Source: Streptococcus suis
GTDB taxonomy: Bacteria > Bacillota > Bacilli > Lactobacillales > Streptococcaceae
DNA length: 64,000 nucleotides
Assembly (NCBI GenBank): GCA_029593505.1
Contig: JAKTNI010000001.1
Location: 1-64,000, forward strand
Reading direction: 5' to 3'
Below, one piece after another: positions 49,261 to 58,085 of this stretch (the stretch's first letter is position 1; each line of letters starts with the position of its first letter). The notes below the pieces were generated by a model. It was not told the origin of the DNA and ran no database searches. It was given only the letters and a program-made list of their open reading frames with translations. The translations under genes were made by a program, and so were the position numbers.

Positions 49261-52200
49261 GTGAGTAAGAAAGTATTACTAGGTTTAGGAGCTCTGCTAC
49301 TGGCTATTACAATGATTTTTTCATTTTTCGCTATTGTAAAACCGATACCGATCAGTCGAACGTCCTCAGAAGTTACCACCCAAAATACTGCGATTAAAGT
49401 TGCCGTTGTCAATGAAGATGTCGGAGTCGTTTATAATGGTGAACAGGTTAATATTGCAAATACTTTAGTTAACTCGTTTATTGCTAAGAATAACTACACT
49501 GTTGAAGTAGTATCTCGTTCTATTGCCGAAAGTGGCTTGAAGAATGATACATATCAATTAATGATTGTTTTACCTAGTAAATTTTCTGCAGAAACTTTGG
49601 CATTGGAATCTAGATCTCCAGTTCAAGCGAACTTCCAATATCAAATTCTTTCTGAGAAGCAGTTGGTTGTAAAACAAGCAGAGAAAGCAGTAGTAGATTT
49701 TAAGGAACTTTTTAATAAAGATTTGATTAATATTTATTTTACAAGTATTATTAGAAATCTTCAGACAGCTCAAGGGCAAGTTGCTGATGTAGTAACGAGT
49801 GAAGAGAAATCTTTGACTGCTTTTAATAATAATTTAGTTAGTCCCTTGTCTCTTTATTCAAAACAATTTACAGGTTTAGGGGCATCTCCTTCCAATCTTT
49901 TATCAACTTATTCTCTATTTAATAAAGAACTACATAATAGCAATGATGCCTTTAAATCAATTATTGATGTAAATAAAACTTATGAGGGACCTATTGAACA
50001 GATTAAAGCTCAGCAAGATCTTTGGCAACGTTCTTTAAATACTCGAGAACAAAATTTGCTGACATATGATGAAGCATTTTCTAAATTGTCAGTTGAAGAA
50101 CAACTGGCTAAGTTAGTTGAAATTAATACCTATATCACAACGAACTTGAGTGAACCAGCAGTTTGGAAAGAAACGACAGATACAGTTACAGCATATAACC
50201 AAGATATTACAACTCTTCTTGAAAAATTAAGGACTCTAAATGCTGAAATTGATACAACCCTAGCTGATTATGATACAAAGATTAAGGAAGCAGTTGAAGT
50301 TTCTTTGAAGGAAAATAATGCTGTTGTAAATGGAGCTAATCAAACATTAGGAAGCTATATTTCAAGTCTGAATACGAGCATGGCTACGCAAATTGAAAAC
50401 AAGTGGCCGTCTTACTATTATGATGATTCCACAATTGATAGCTTATCATTATCTAATTCTGATAAGCAACATTTAAAAAATGTCAACGCATTTTTAAATT
50501 GGTATAGTACAAAAACAGGTCTTATTTTACCAACTGCAAAAACTCTTGCTTTTGAACGAGATGAAGTAGAACGACTAAAGCAATATATAAAAACAAATAT
50601 TGAAAGTCAGCATACTATAGAAATACCATTTTTTGAAGGAAAAATTGAGTCAGTTAGTTTGTCTGTACCGACAGGGTATGCACTGAACGTTATGGGATAT
50701 CAAACCACTGATTTAGGAAGCGGAAACTATCAAGTCCATCTTCCAGCAGGAACAGTATCTGGAACGGTTATTCCTTATACACTTAGCATTTTAGATGAAA
50801 GTGTTTTGAGTGTACTGTCTCCGGTTGCTGTTAAACTCACGTTGGATACAACTGAAGATGTAACAGTGATTAATGAGAGTGCTCCTTATCAAGAGACTAC
50901 TGAACAAAGTACATCATCAACCACATCTACTGTAACAACATCATCTACGGATGCCGCAACATCAACCTCTGGAACTTCGAACAACAATCCGACAAATACA
51001 AGTGTTCCAAAGGAAATTGTTACAGTTACAAATACTATTACAATTACTAAAGTAAATCAGACAGATACGAAAGTTGTTAAACGTCGGTATGAAGATGTTT
51101 CAGTTATTAGTAACTGGTCTTATAACCCCAAAAATATATCCATTGCCATTTATCAGGATGTTAAAGATTACTTACAATTGTCAGGACTTGTGAGTGGTTA
51201 TTATGGTTTGGATTTATCTCAAGGTTCGTACTCTATCAGTACAATCGTACCAGCTAATGATTCAATAGCAGCACTGGCCAATAGTGATGATTTGAAATCT
51301 ATTGTAGTAAATCTCATTAAAGCAACAACGGTTGAAGCCTTGAAATCAGATTTAAGATTCTCAGATGAAGAGCTTGCGAGCATTGAGAGTAGATTGGCCA
51401 ATGCCGAAGCTTTGAATATAAATATTGATAATTTAAGACTGACAACCAATGATCTGATGTCACAGTTAGCACGTTTGGTAGAATTAACGACTATTGTTCA
51501 TACTACCATAAATGAAAAACCAAGTTTTACAGAGTCTGAGAAGGTAGACAATACTGATATGGTTACTGTGAGTATGGACTTGAATAGTGATTTAGCAAAA
51601 CTAATGACCGCTAGCCAAACTTTGATGACCAATACCCAATCAAACCAAGCTGTATCTGAAACGATTGAAAGTAATATCCAGCAACTTTCCAATGATGTCA
51701 CTACTTTAGAGAAAGATGGTGAAACGTTGAGTGGTCGTGTTTCTGAATTACAGAATATTATGGCAAGTGAGTATGGTTCTAATCAAGACTTCCTTAAAAA
51801 TTTCTCTACTGTTTTGAGTAATACAAAATCAGGGAATGCTAAAAACGAAGCAGTATATGAATACTTATCAAATCCTGTGGATGCAGCCAAAATTGGTAAT
51901 GTTTTATCAGTCGCTACTTCCTCACAAGCACCAGCAACTCGTCAGGATGATCGTTCGGGCCTTCTGATTATCCTAATAAGTTATCTAGCTAGTTTAGTTG
52001 TTGCTTATCTCATGCAGCATGCTGATAAAGAGGAATTACAAAAACGATTGAATGTTGTAGAACGTCTATCTTGGAAGAATGCAACAGGACCATTGGCGTT
52101 TTTGAGTAGTATTGCTGTAATTTCGGGTAGTATTATTGCAACTATTTCTGGAGTGAAACTTGATTTTACCATAGATCGCATTGCTTCATTTATAGCGCTG

Positions 52201-52518
52201 TTGGTCTTAGTGATGTTGATAATGGTTTATGGAGTTAATCTATTATTGGATAAATTAAAAAGTGTTGGTTTTTTGACTAGTATTGGTTTGCTCATGCTTT
52301 ACATTGTAACAGCGACTCAACTTTTTGATGCATATTATGTTAACTCTACGCAATTATTGGCAAAACTTTCTCCGTTGACTTATCTTGAGGAAGTTGTGCG
52401 AGACTTTATTAACCAGCAAGGCGGAGTTATTCTACCGATGGTATTGCTAACTATTTTAGCAACAACATTAGGGGTTGGTAATGTCTTCTTATATAGACAA
52501 GTTAAGGATAGTAAGTAA
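49261..52518 (+). CDS. esaA: Type VII secretion membrane protein EsaA
   Basis: A 1085-residue protein starting at GTG (SD AAGGAGAA). One N-terminal membrane segment (about 5-25) is followed by a very large extracellular region with helical stretches, a Ser/Thr-rich linker (about 540-580), and five or six C-terminal membrane segments from about residue 900. This is the YueB/EsaA layout, where the outside part spans the cell wall as an arrow-like dimer. Streptococcal versions are often near this length. Confidence 0.92.
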   Translation: MSKKVLLGLGALLLAITMIFSFFAIVKPIPISRTSSEVTTQNTAIKVAVVNEDVGVVYNGEQVNIANTLVNSFIAKNNYTVEVVSRSIAESGLKNDTYQLMIVLPSKFSAETLALESRSPVQANFQYQILSEKQLVVKQAEKAVVDFKELFNKDLINIYFTSIIRNLQTAQGQVADVVTSEEKSLTAFNNNLVSPLSLYSKQFTGLGASPSNLLSTYSLFNKELHNSNDAFKSIIDVNKTYEGPIEQIKAQQDLWQRSLNTREQNLLTYDEAFSKLSVEEQLAKLVEINTYITTNLSEPAVWKETTDTVTAYNQDITTLLEKLRTLNAEIDTTLADYDTKIKEAVEVSLKENNAVVNGANQTLGSYISSLNTSMATQIENKWPSYYYDDSTIDSLSLSNSDKQHLKNVNAFLNWYSTKTGLILPTAKTLAFERDEVERLKQYIKTNIESQHTIEIPFFEGKIESVSLSVPTGYALNVMGYQTTDLGSGNYQVHLPAGTVSGTVIPYTLSILDESVLSVLSPVAVKLTLDTTEDVTVINESAPYQETTEQSTSSTTSTVTTSSTDAATSTSGTSNNNPTNTSVPKEIVTVTNTITITKVNQTDTKVVKRRYEDVSVISNWSYNPKNISIAIYQDVKDYLQLSGLVSGYYGLDLSQGSYSISTIVPANDSIAALANSDDLKSIVVNLIKATTVEALKSDLRFSDEELASIESRLANAEALNINIDNLRLTTNDLMSQLARLVELTTIVHTTINEKPSFTESEKVDNTDMVTVSMDLNSDLAKLMTASQTLMTNTQSNQAVSETIESNIQQLSNDVTTLEKDGETLSGRVSELQNIMASEYGSNQDFLKNFSTVLSNTKSGNAKNEAVYEYLSNPVDAAKIGNVLSVATSSQAPATRQDDRSGLLIILISYLASLVVAYLMQHADKEELQKRLNVVERLSWKNATGPLAFLSSIAVISGSIIATISGVKLDFTIDRIASFIALLVLVMLIMVYGVNLLLDKLKSVGFLTSIGLLMLYIVTATQLFDAYYVNSTQLLAKLSPLTYLEEVVRDFINQQGGVILPMVLLTILATTLGVGNVFLYRQVKDSK

Positions 52519-52519
52519 G

Positions 52520-52981
52520 ATGAAAAAATTAGGTATTATATTTTTTCTAGCATTGTTTAGTTTGATGACAAGAACCGTTATTTTTGCAAATGACGGTTCT
52601 TTGCGCATAGACACATCATTAAATCAAAAATCAGAGAGAACAGAAATTCAATACTTTGAACAAGAAAATGATTTAATGCGGTTATTTCGACCTGAGATAG
52701 ATAAATTAGTCGATACTATTCAAGAAACAGATAGAGAAGCTTATCAATCTGACAAATCTAGTTTATTTGTAGAAAAAGTAGAGGTCAAAAGTATCGTTAA
52801 TGATTATCAGCCACTTTTATTTACACCAGAAACGATGATTAAGTCCAATGATACTTACGGTGTCTCTTTATCTCAAAAGAAATCTTCTATTTCATTGCAG
52901 ATGATATTGCTATTTATAGGAGGGTTACTTGTTATGATCTATTCAATCGTAGCCATGAAAAGAAAAAACCACAAGGCGTGA
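52520..52981 (+). CDS. essA: Type VII secretion protein EssA
   Basis: A 153-residue protein with an N-terminal hydrophobic segment (about 3-22), an extracytoplasmic middle, and a C-terminal membrane segment (about 128-147) with a basic end (KRKNHKA), as in EssA. The ATG at 52520 begins one base after the esaA stop; the longer frame to 52475 would overlap esaA. A hairpin covers its stop codon, marking the border with the inserted lipase cassette. Confidence 0.85.
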   Translation: MKKLGIIFFLALFSLMTRTVIFANDGSLRIDTSLNQKSERTEIQYFEQENDLMRLFRPEIDKLVDTIQETDREAYQSDKSSLFVEKVEVKSIVNDYQPLLFTPETMIKSNDTYGVSLSQKKSSISLQMILLFIGGLLVMIYSIVAMKRKNHKA

Positions 52982-52989
52982 CTTGTGGT
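52968..52989 (+). terminator. Hairpin at the end of essA
   Basis: ACCACAAG pairs perfectly with CTTGTGGT around GCGTGA, across the essA stop codon, followed by ATTTTA. The T tract is short. It may end the esxA-esaA-essA transcript before the lipoprotein cassette. Confidence 0.55.
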
Positions 52990-53075
52990 ATTTTATGATT
53001 AAATAGCAATATTAAATTGTAAAGAGGTATATCGTTCGTACAATTTTATCATTGATAGAATAGGAGTTATATAAA

Positions 53076-53474
53076 TTGAACCTAAAAAATCTTTTCATGA
53101 GTATTGTAGTGGTGATTCCTGTTTTTATTTTAGGAGGATGTGGTATGGCTTCACAGAAAGAAACATTGACAAAGGAACAACAGGATAATGTGGTGAGGTG
53201 GATAGCTCGGGGTTATGATGTGAAGGAGGTTGAATTTTTACAGCTATCACGAAATACAAGTACCGGTATTTATTTGCTATCGCTTTGTATAAATGGAGAT
53301 GAAACGCTAGAAACAACAATCCCAGCAGACAGTTTATCTAAATTTGATAGTAGTGATGGGGAATTGTTGTTAGGTCCTACAAATATTTTTCAAAAGATTT
53401 TGAAAGATAATCGAGCGAATAAAACAGTAGAAATAGATATTTCTACTATAACTATTACTTATTTGGAGAAGTGA
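53076..53474 (+). CDS. Lipoprotein, candidate immunity protein (TilA-like), copy 1
   Basis: A 132-residue lipoprotein from a TTG start (SD TAGGAG, spacing 9). The signal ends at the lipobox LGGC (Cys22). The first mature residues (GMASQKETLTKEQQDNVV) are almost the same as in the copy at 53763, but the rest differs (WIARGYDVKEVEFLQLSR versus KRIIKEYDIERIEFTNFN), so the two are related but diverged. It overlaps the following truncated lipase frame at ATGA. By layout it resembles TilA, the lipoprotein that protects against the TslA lipase; with its partner truncated it would be an orphan immunity gene. Confidence 0.75.
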   Translation: MNLKNLFMSIVVVIPVFILGGCGMASQKETLTKEQQDNVVRWIARGYDVKEVEFLQLSRNTSTGIYLLSLCINGDETLETTIPADSLSKFDSSDGELLLGPTNIFQKILKDNRANKTVEIDISTITITYLEK

Positions 53475-53743
53475 TGATGCTTACTGATGAACAAAGTAAA
53501 TGGTTGGCAGAGCAGGTTTATTGGTTAGAGCAGGAAAGAGAAGATGTTAGATACTCCCCTTTTGAAGGTTCACAATATCCATTTGATCCTACAATTCCTT
53601 CTCACGGTCAATTTCAGGTCCTTCAAGTAGAAGACAATCACGCAAATGGTATGCAAGCAATGGCAGTTTCTCCTGTTGTTAATGTAGTTGCGGACTACAA
53701 TTATATTACGATTGCGTATGCAGGAACGAATTTTGGTGATTGA
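53474..53743 (+). pseudogene. Truncated 5' copy of the lipase effector gene
   Basis: An 89-codon frame beginning MMLTDEQSKWLAEQ, overlapping the end of lipoprotein copy 1. Its second half (GQFQVLQVEDNHANGMQAMA through AYAGTNFGD) matches the N-terminus of the lipase at 54159, with about five base changes in 137. It stops at TGA where the other copy reads TGG (Trp), and the match ends a few bases later, just before the next lipoprotein gene. Lacking the catalytic serine, it cannot be an active lipase. It looks like what remained after a tandem duplication. Confidence 0.8.
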
Positions 53744-53762
53744 TAAGATAGAGGTGGTATAA

Positions 53763-54155
53763 GTGCAACAAAAATATATTTTAATTAGTCTAGTGGCGAT
53801 TCTTATTTTTATTTTAGGAGGATGTGGTATGACTTCACAGAAAGAAACATTGACAAAGGAACAACAGGATAATGTGGTGAAACGAATTATAAAAGAATAT
53901 GATATAGAGAGAATTGAATTTACAAATTTTAATAAAGATTTAGAAACAGGAATGTATCATTTGTTATTTACAATTAATGACGATCCTTCGTATAGTACAG
54001 GTTTAACTTTTAATGATATCGAAAGAGTAGATAATTATACTGATGAAATCGGATTAAGTCCCATAAACATTTTTGATGAGTTAAAGCGTGACCAACCTTT
54101 GACAGATACTTCAGAAGTAATAGATGAAATAAAAATAGTTTATTTGGAGGAATAA
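53763..54155 (+). CDS. Lipoprotein, candidate immunity protein (TilA-like), copy 2
   Basis: A 130-residue lipoprotein from a GTG start (SD GAGGTGG upstream), with lipobox LGGC (Cys21) and the same TSQKETLTKEQQDNVV start to the mature part as copy 1. The body is acidic and of the size expected for TilA-type immunity lipoproteins. It lies three bases before the lipase gene that still has a long C-terminus, so it is the cognate candidate. A surface lipoprotein would be well placed to stop a secreted lipase at the membrane. Function is inferred from layout. Confidence 0.75.
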   Translation: MQQKYILISLVAILIFILGGCGMTSQKETLTKEQQDNVVKRIIKEYDIERIEFTNFNKDLETGMYHLLFTINDDPSYSTGLTFNDIERVDNYTDEIGLSPINIFDELKRDQPLTDTSEVIDEIKIVYLEE

Positions 54156-54158
54156 ACT

Positions 54159-56537
54159 ATGTTAACAGATATTCAAAACAATCGATTATCGGATAAATCA
54201 TATTGGGTTGAGCTAAAGCGAAATGATGTAGATTATCATCCGATAGAAAATATGATTTATAATTATGATGATGATAATCCGTCTCTCGGTCAATTTCAGG
54301 TCCTCCAAGTAGAAGACAATCACGCAAATGGTATGCAAGCAATGGCAGTTGCTCCTGTTGTTAATGGAGTTGTGGACTACAATTATATTACGATTGCGTA
54401 TGCAGGGACGAATTTTGGTGATTGGAAAGATAGACAGACAGATCTCAATAGTGTAATCGGTGGTTAAAATTATTTTAAGAGCAATCTATCACTGCCGATG
54501 GACAGTCAAATTGATACAGCTCTTGGATTTGCTACTGAAGTTCGCAAGCGCTATCCTCAAGCAACTATTTCTACAACAGGGCATTCGTTAGGTGGCTATC
54601 TAGGACAAATTGTTGCCATAAAAAATAAATGGAGTTCAACGACATTTAATGCACCAAACCCTGCTAATATGCTAACTAAGGAGGAAATTGCTTGGGCAAG
54701 GGCAAATACGGATATTCTTATTAGCTATCGAAATGAAAAAGATAAGATTGGCAATTTTGGAGGCGATACGTTAGGGATTGTTCGCTCTATTGCTTCCTAC
54801 CAAGAGGATGAGATTGCAGGTTTAGATGCACTCTATCATCATGGACTTTCTACTTGGCAGTTTGATAAAAATGGCAATTTGATTGATAAGTATGGATTGG
54901 TCGTTGATAAAAAGACTTCTAAAATTCAGGTAGATGTTGATGGAGATGGTGTAGTAGACATTATTTTAGATAGGAGGAATCTTGAACCTCGTAATCTTTT
55001 TCTTTCAACAGGTACAATCAATACTTCTGGTAGTAAATCTATCAAGATTGACCCAAATAGTTTGCGAATATTATCTGGTAACTTAATGTTTCTTGCTACA
55101 AATGAGATTCCATCTTTGATTCGTCTATGCCAATTGTGTCAAGAAAAGAATAATAAGATTCAAAATAACTTTGAAATGCGTAAGCAAAAAGTGGAAGAAA
55201 GTATCCTTGAACGGTTTAAAGCCACTCGCTTGACAGAAGTATTCTATCGATTACACGATTCCGTTGGTCAACTTATTCAGAACAATCATCTGTTCCAAGA
55301 ACTCTCTTCACCAGGGCAAGTTGTTGACACCATTCCTGAGCCCACTTACTTATCATCTGGTTCTTATTTAGAATTATCTCCTTATAATATTCAGTTGAGT
55401 AATCTGGGAAGTAAACGTCAGACTATTTTTCAAAATCTTACTTCTGAAACATCAAGTGTTCAAAGTGTATTTGGAGGTATCAATCCTACTCCTACTATCT
55501 TAAAATCAGTTATGATTTTAGAAGAAACAGCTAAGAAATTGAAAGAAAAAAGTAATAGTATTTTTAAAGGAAAAGGGTTGAGAGAGAGTAAGAAAGATGC
55601 TATTAGTCAATCTCTTGATGAAGTATTGAAAGTAGAAGAGAAGAATTTAGCAGCACTTCAGAAAGCACTAGAGAGTGTTTCTCGTCTAACACTTAGTCTT
55701 GCTAGAAATTTCGAAGCAATGGATCAATGGTTACATATTCAGTTATCAAACGGCGGAACTTTGGAGGGAATGACTGTTCAAAGTATTCCAACTTCTTACA
55801 GAGCTTATTTAGAGGAGTCACATATTTTTGATGATGTTAAAGATGTTCTACAAGCATTTGATGCACAGGTGGAAGAGAATAGTAGATTATATGCTAATGA
55901 AGTAGCAACTGCTTATACTCATGCCTTTTCAGAAGTTCAGACTTCTCTAGAAAAATGGATCAGAGAAATAGATAGTTTCAATAAAACGATCTCTGCTACG
56001 ATTGAGACATTCACTATTGATATTTATATTGATAAAAAGAAAAAAATAGACGATGAGTGGATTACAACACGGCAGTACTGGGGACCGTTGTCCAGATTGT
56101 ATCGCTCAAGTACTGTATCAACTATTAGGGCAGCAGAAACAACGCTTCCACCAATTGTAAATAGAATTGTTTCAGCAATTGAGATAATTAGAACGGCTAC
56201 TAATGATATGCAAAACTTGAAACCCTCATTGAAAAAGATAGTTGAAGAAGGTGTATATTCTTCCTTTGAGTTGGATGAAATTGTTTCTAGTCAGCATGCT
56301 GTGCAGTCTATTACAGGACGTATTCATCAGGAGTTAAATTATGCGATACAGGTTATCACTCAACAAATGTCAGGTGAAGCAGTTTCTACTTTGGTTACTC
56401 AGTTAGATAGAACACGACAACTTACCGCATATTTTAATCAATTGGTTGAGAATTGCTTCGGAGAGCAAGCGAAAATAGTGGCTGATCAGATTGGTAACAT
56501 TGGTGAATTTACTATAAATTTTTCATTAAATAATTAG
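54159..56537 (+). pseudogene. TslA-like reverse-order lipase effector of the type VII system, with one in-frame stop
   Basis: One frame of 792 codons broken only by TAA at 54465-54467 (codon 103). Before the stop: YNYITIAYAGTNFGDWKD, a lipase beta-strand region. After it in the same frame: TTGHSLGGYLG with the GxSxG serine (residue 143), then a GGD aspartate and YHHGLS histidine as possible triad members. From about residue 270 on the protein is long, charged and helical. Lipase first and helices last matches S. aureus TslA, which the type VII system recognises through its C-terminus. The ATG at 54498, after the stop, has no SD and would lack strands of the fold. It could be a single-base nonsense mutant (such as CAA to TAA) or sequencing error. 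Confidence 0.8.
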
Positions 56538-56613
56538 TTCACTTCGTACAAGAAACTAGCATCTTTATTCTGTATTGATATGCTATATGAATGGCTGATT
56601 TCCTACAAAATTA

Positions 56614-56622
56614 TGATAAAAT
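56614..56622 (+). promoter_or_regulatory. Candidate promoter (extended -10) before esaB
   Basis: TGATAAAAT, an extended -10, lies 36 bp before the esaB ATG in the 121-bp gap after the lipase gene. It would let esaB-essB-essC be made independently of the lipase cassette. The -35 is poor. Confidence 0.45.
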
Positions 56623-56658
56623 ATAAGTGATAAAACATTTGAAAAGAGGTTTCTTTTT

Positions 56659-56901
56659 ATGAACGACTATATCAATATTAGTTTGGAGTGTTCGCCCTTT
56701 TTGAGGGATGAACTAGACCTTAGAGTACCTACCAGTATGACATTGAAAGAATTGGTACAGATTGTGTCAGATGCATATGGGTTGGAGTTTGAAATTGTTA
56801 ATCCAAGTGCTAGAAATAAACAATCAGGGGAAGTTTTGACTAGCACAGAAACATTGAGTTGTTTAAAAAATGGTGTACTATTGCAATTAGAAAGTATTTG
56901 A
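56659..56901 (+). CDS. esaB: Ubiquitin-like type VII secretion protein EsaB
   Basis: An 80-residue protein with the size and pattern of YukD/EsaB ubiquitin-like folds (DYINISLECSPF, then DLRVPTSMTLKELVQIVSDAY and a closing KNGVLLQLE). EsaB is cytoplasmic and needed for secretion in S. aureus. SD AAGAGG lies upstream. It is followed 14 bp later by essB. Confidence 0.88.
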   Translation: MNDYINISLECSPFLRDELDLRVPTSMTLKELVQIVSDAYGLEFEIVNPSARNKQSGEVLTSTETLSCLKNGVLLQLESI

Positions 56902-56915
56902 ACGAGGATGTAATT

Positions 56916-58076
56916 ATGGAAAAATCAACACGTCAATTAGTTATTGAAGACATTAAAGGAAATCGTGAGGTTGCTTATGCCTTGCTTGTGGCAGAGCATC
57001 CGTTTTTTGTTTCTCAGGACATTATTGAGGGAGATGATATAGTTATTGAGAGTATATTAGATGACGATAGTTACGATTGGACCGTTGTAGAGTCATTGCA
57101 TACGGAAGAAAAGTTACGCCATTTATTGAATATTGGTACTATTTATGATGCTCTAGAGACAACGAAATATAGTTATCATCTTTCTCCAGAATTGATAGTT
57201 TTTAATCGGAACGCTGAGCCTCTTCTTATTTTTAAAGGAGTGAAAGGACAGGTGCCTCCATATGAGTCAATGACGAAGGAGAGGTTTGAAGAATCATTTA
57301 AGGCTATGATTATTTCTTTGCTAGATAAGAAATTTAGTTATGCAGGATTAATGGATGGAAAGTTACCTTTTTATAAGGGAAACCTCTTTTGTGAATCCAT
57401 TGCTAAAGCTGAAACTCTAGAAGATATTCAAGAACTTTTAAGTCAGAAATATGAGGAAGAAAAACACTATAATCAAGAAAATTTTTCTAGAATAGGCAAT
57501 CAATTTATATCTAGGTTAAAATTGACTACTATTATAACATCTGGAATAGCGATCTGTTCATTGTTGGGAGTTCTTTATTTTCTTTTATTTGCTATGCCAT
57601 ATCAAGAGATGATATCAGAACTTCGTCTGGCTTTTATTAACCAAGACTATTCCAAAGTGGTTAGTACTGTCAAAACAACAGATGTAAAAACTCTTGATAA
57701 GAACGATAAATATATTGTTGCCTATTCTGTTATTATGACAGAACCATTAACAGAGGAGCAAAAGTCAGAGCTTAGCAAAATTTCTGTTCAATCCAATGAA
57801 GATTATTTGAGTTACTGGGCTTTAATTGGTCAAACTAAGATTGATGAAGCCATGAATATTGCCAGTTATTTAGATGATCCTCAGTTGATGATGTATGGCC
57901 TAACAAAGAAAATTGATGATGTTCAACGTGATCCTAATTTGACTTCAGAAAAGAGAACAGAAGAATTGAATAATTACAAGAGCAAGTTGGAAGAATTGAA
58001 GAAAACATATTTATCATCCAATCAAAGAAGTATAGAACAAGATGCAACAACTCCACCAACGAGTTCAGGCAATTAA
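56916..58076 (+). CDS. essB: Type VII secretion membrane protein EssB
   Basis: A 386-residue protein with a cytoplasmic pseudokinase-like N-terminal domain, one membrane segment (about 203-226, LTTIITSGIAICSLLGVLYF), and an extracellular helical C-terminal part ending in a Ser/Thr/Pro-rich tail. This is the EssB/YukC layout. The ATG at 56916 (SD GAGGA) is chosen over a frame extension into esaB. It ends nine bases before essC. Confidence 0.9.
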   Translation: MEKSTRQLVIEDIKGNREVAYALLVAEHPFFVSQDIIEGDDIVIESILDDDSYDWTVVESLHTEEKLRHLLNIGTIYDALETTKYSYHLSPELIVFNRNAEPLLIFKGVKGQVPPYESMTKERFEESFKAMIISLLDKKFSYAGLMDGKLPFYKGNLFCESIAKAETLEDIQELLSQKYEEEKHYNQENFSRIGNQFISRLKLTTIITSGIAICSLLGVLYFLLFAMPYQEMISELRLAFINQDYSKVVSTVKTTDVKTLDKNDKYIVAYSVIMTEPLTEEQKSELSKISVQSNEDYLSYWALIGQTKIDEAMNIASYLDDPQLMMYGLTKKIDDVQRDPNLTSEKRTEELNNYKSKLEELKKTYLSSNQRSIEQDATTPPTSSGN

Positions 58077-58085
58077 GGAGGAACT

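Larger units (their letters stand above)
53076..54423. repeat. Tandem duplication of lipoprotein gene plus lipase 5' end (period about 683 bp)
   Basis: Two near-identical blocks recur. One covers the lipobox and first mature residues (about 53114-53200 and 53798-53884, offset 684). The other covers the lipase start (53606-53741 and 54288-54423, offset 682). Between the blocks the copies differ strongly, both in the lipoprotein body and in the first 40 lipase codons. Confidence 0.85.

Noticed and set aside
54498..56537. Treating the downstream lipase frame as an independent complete gene
   Set aside because: No ribosome site before its ATG, it shares the frame of the piece upstream, and the lipase fold would lack its first strands.
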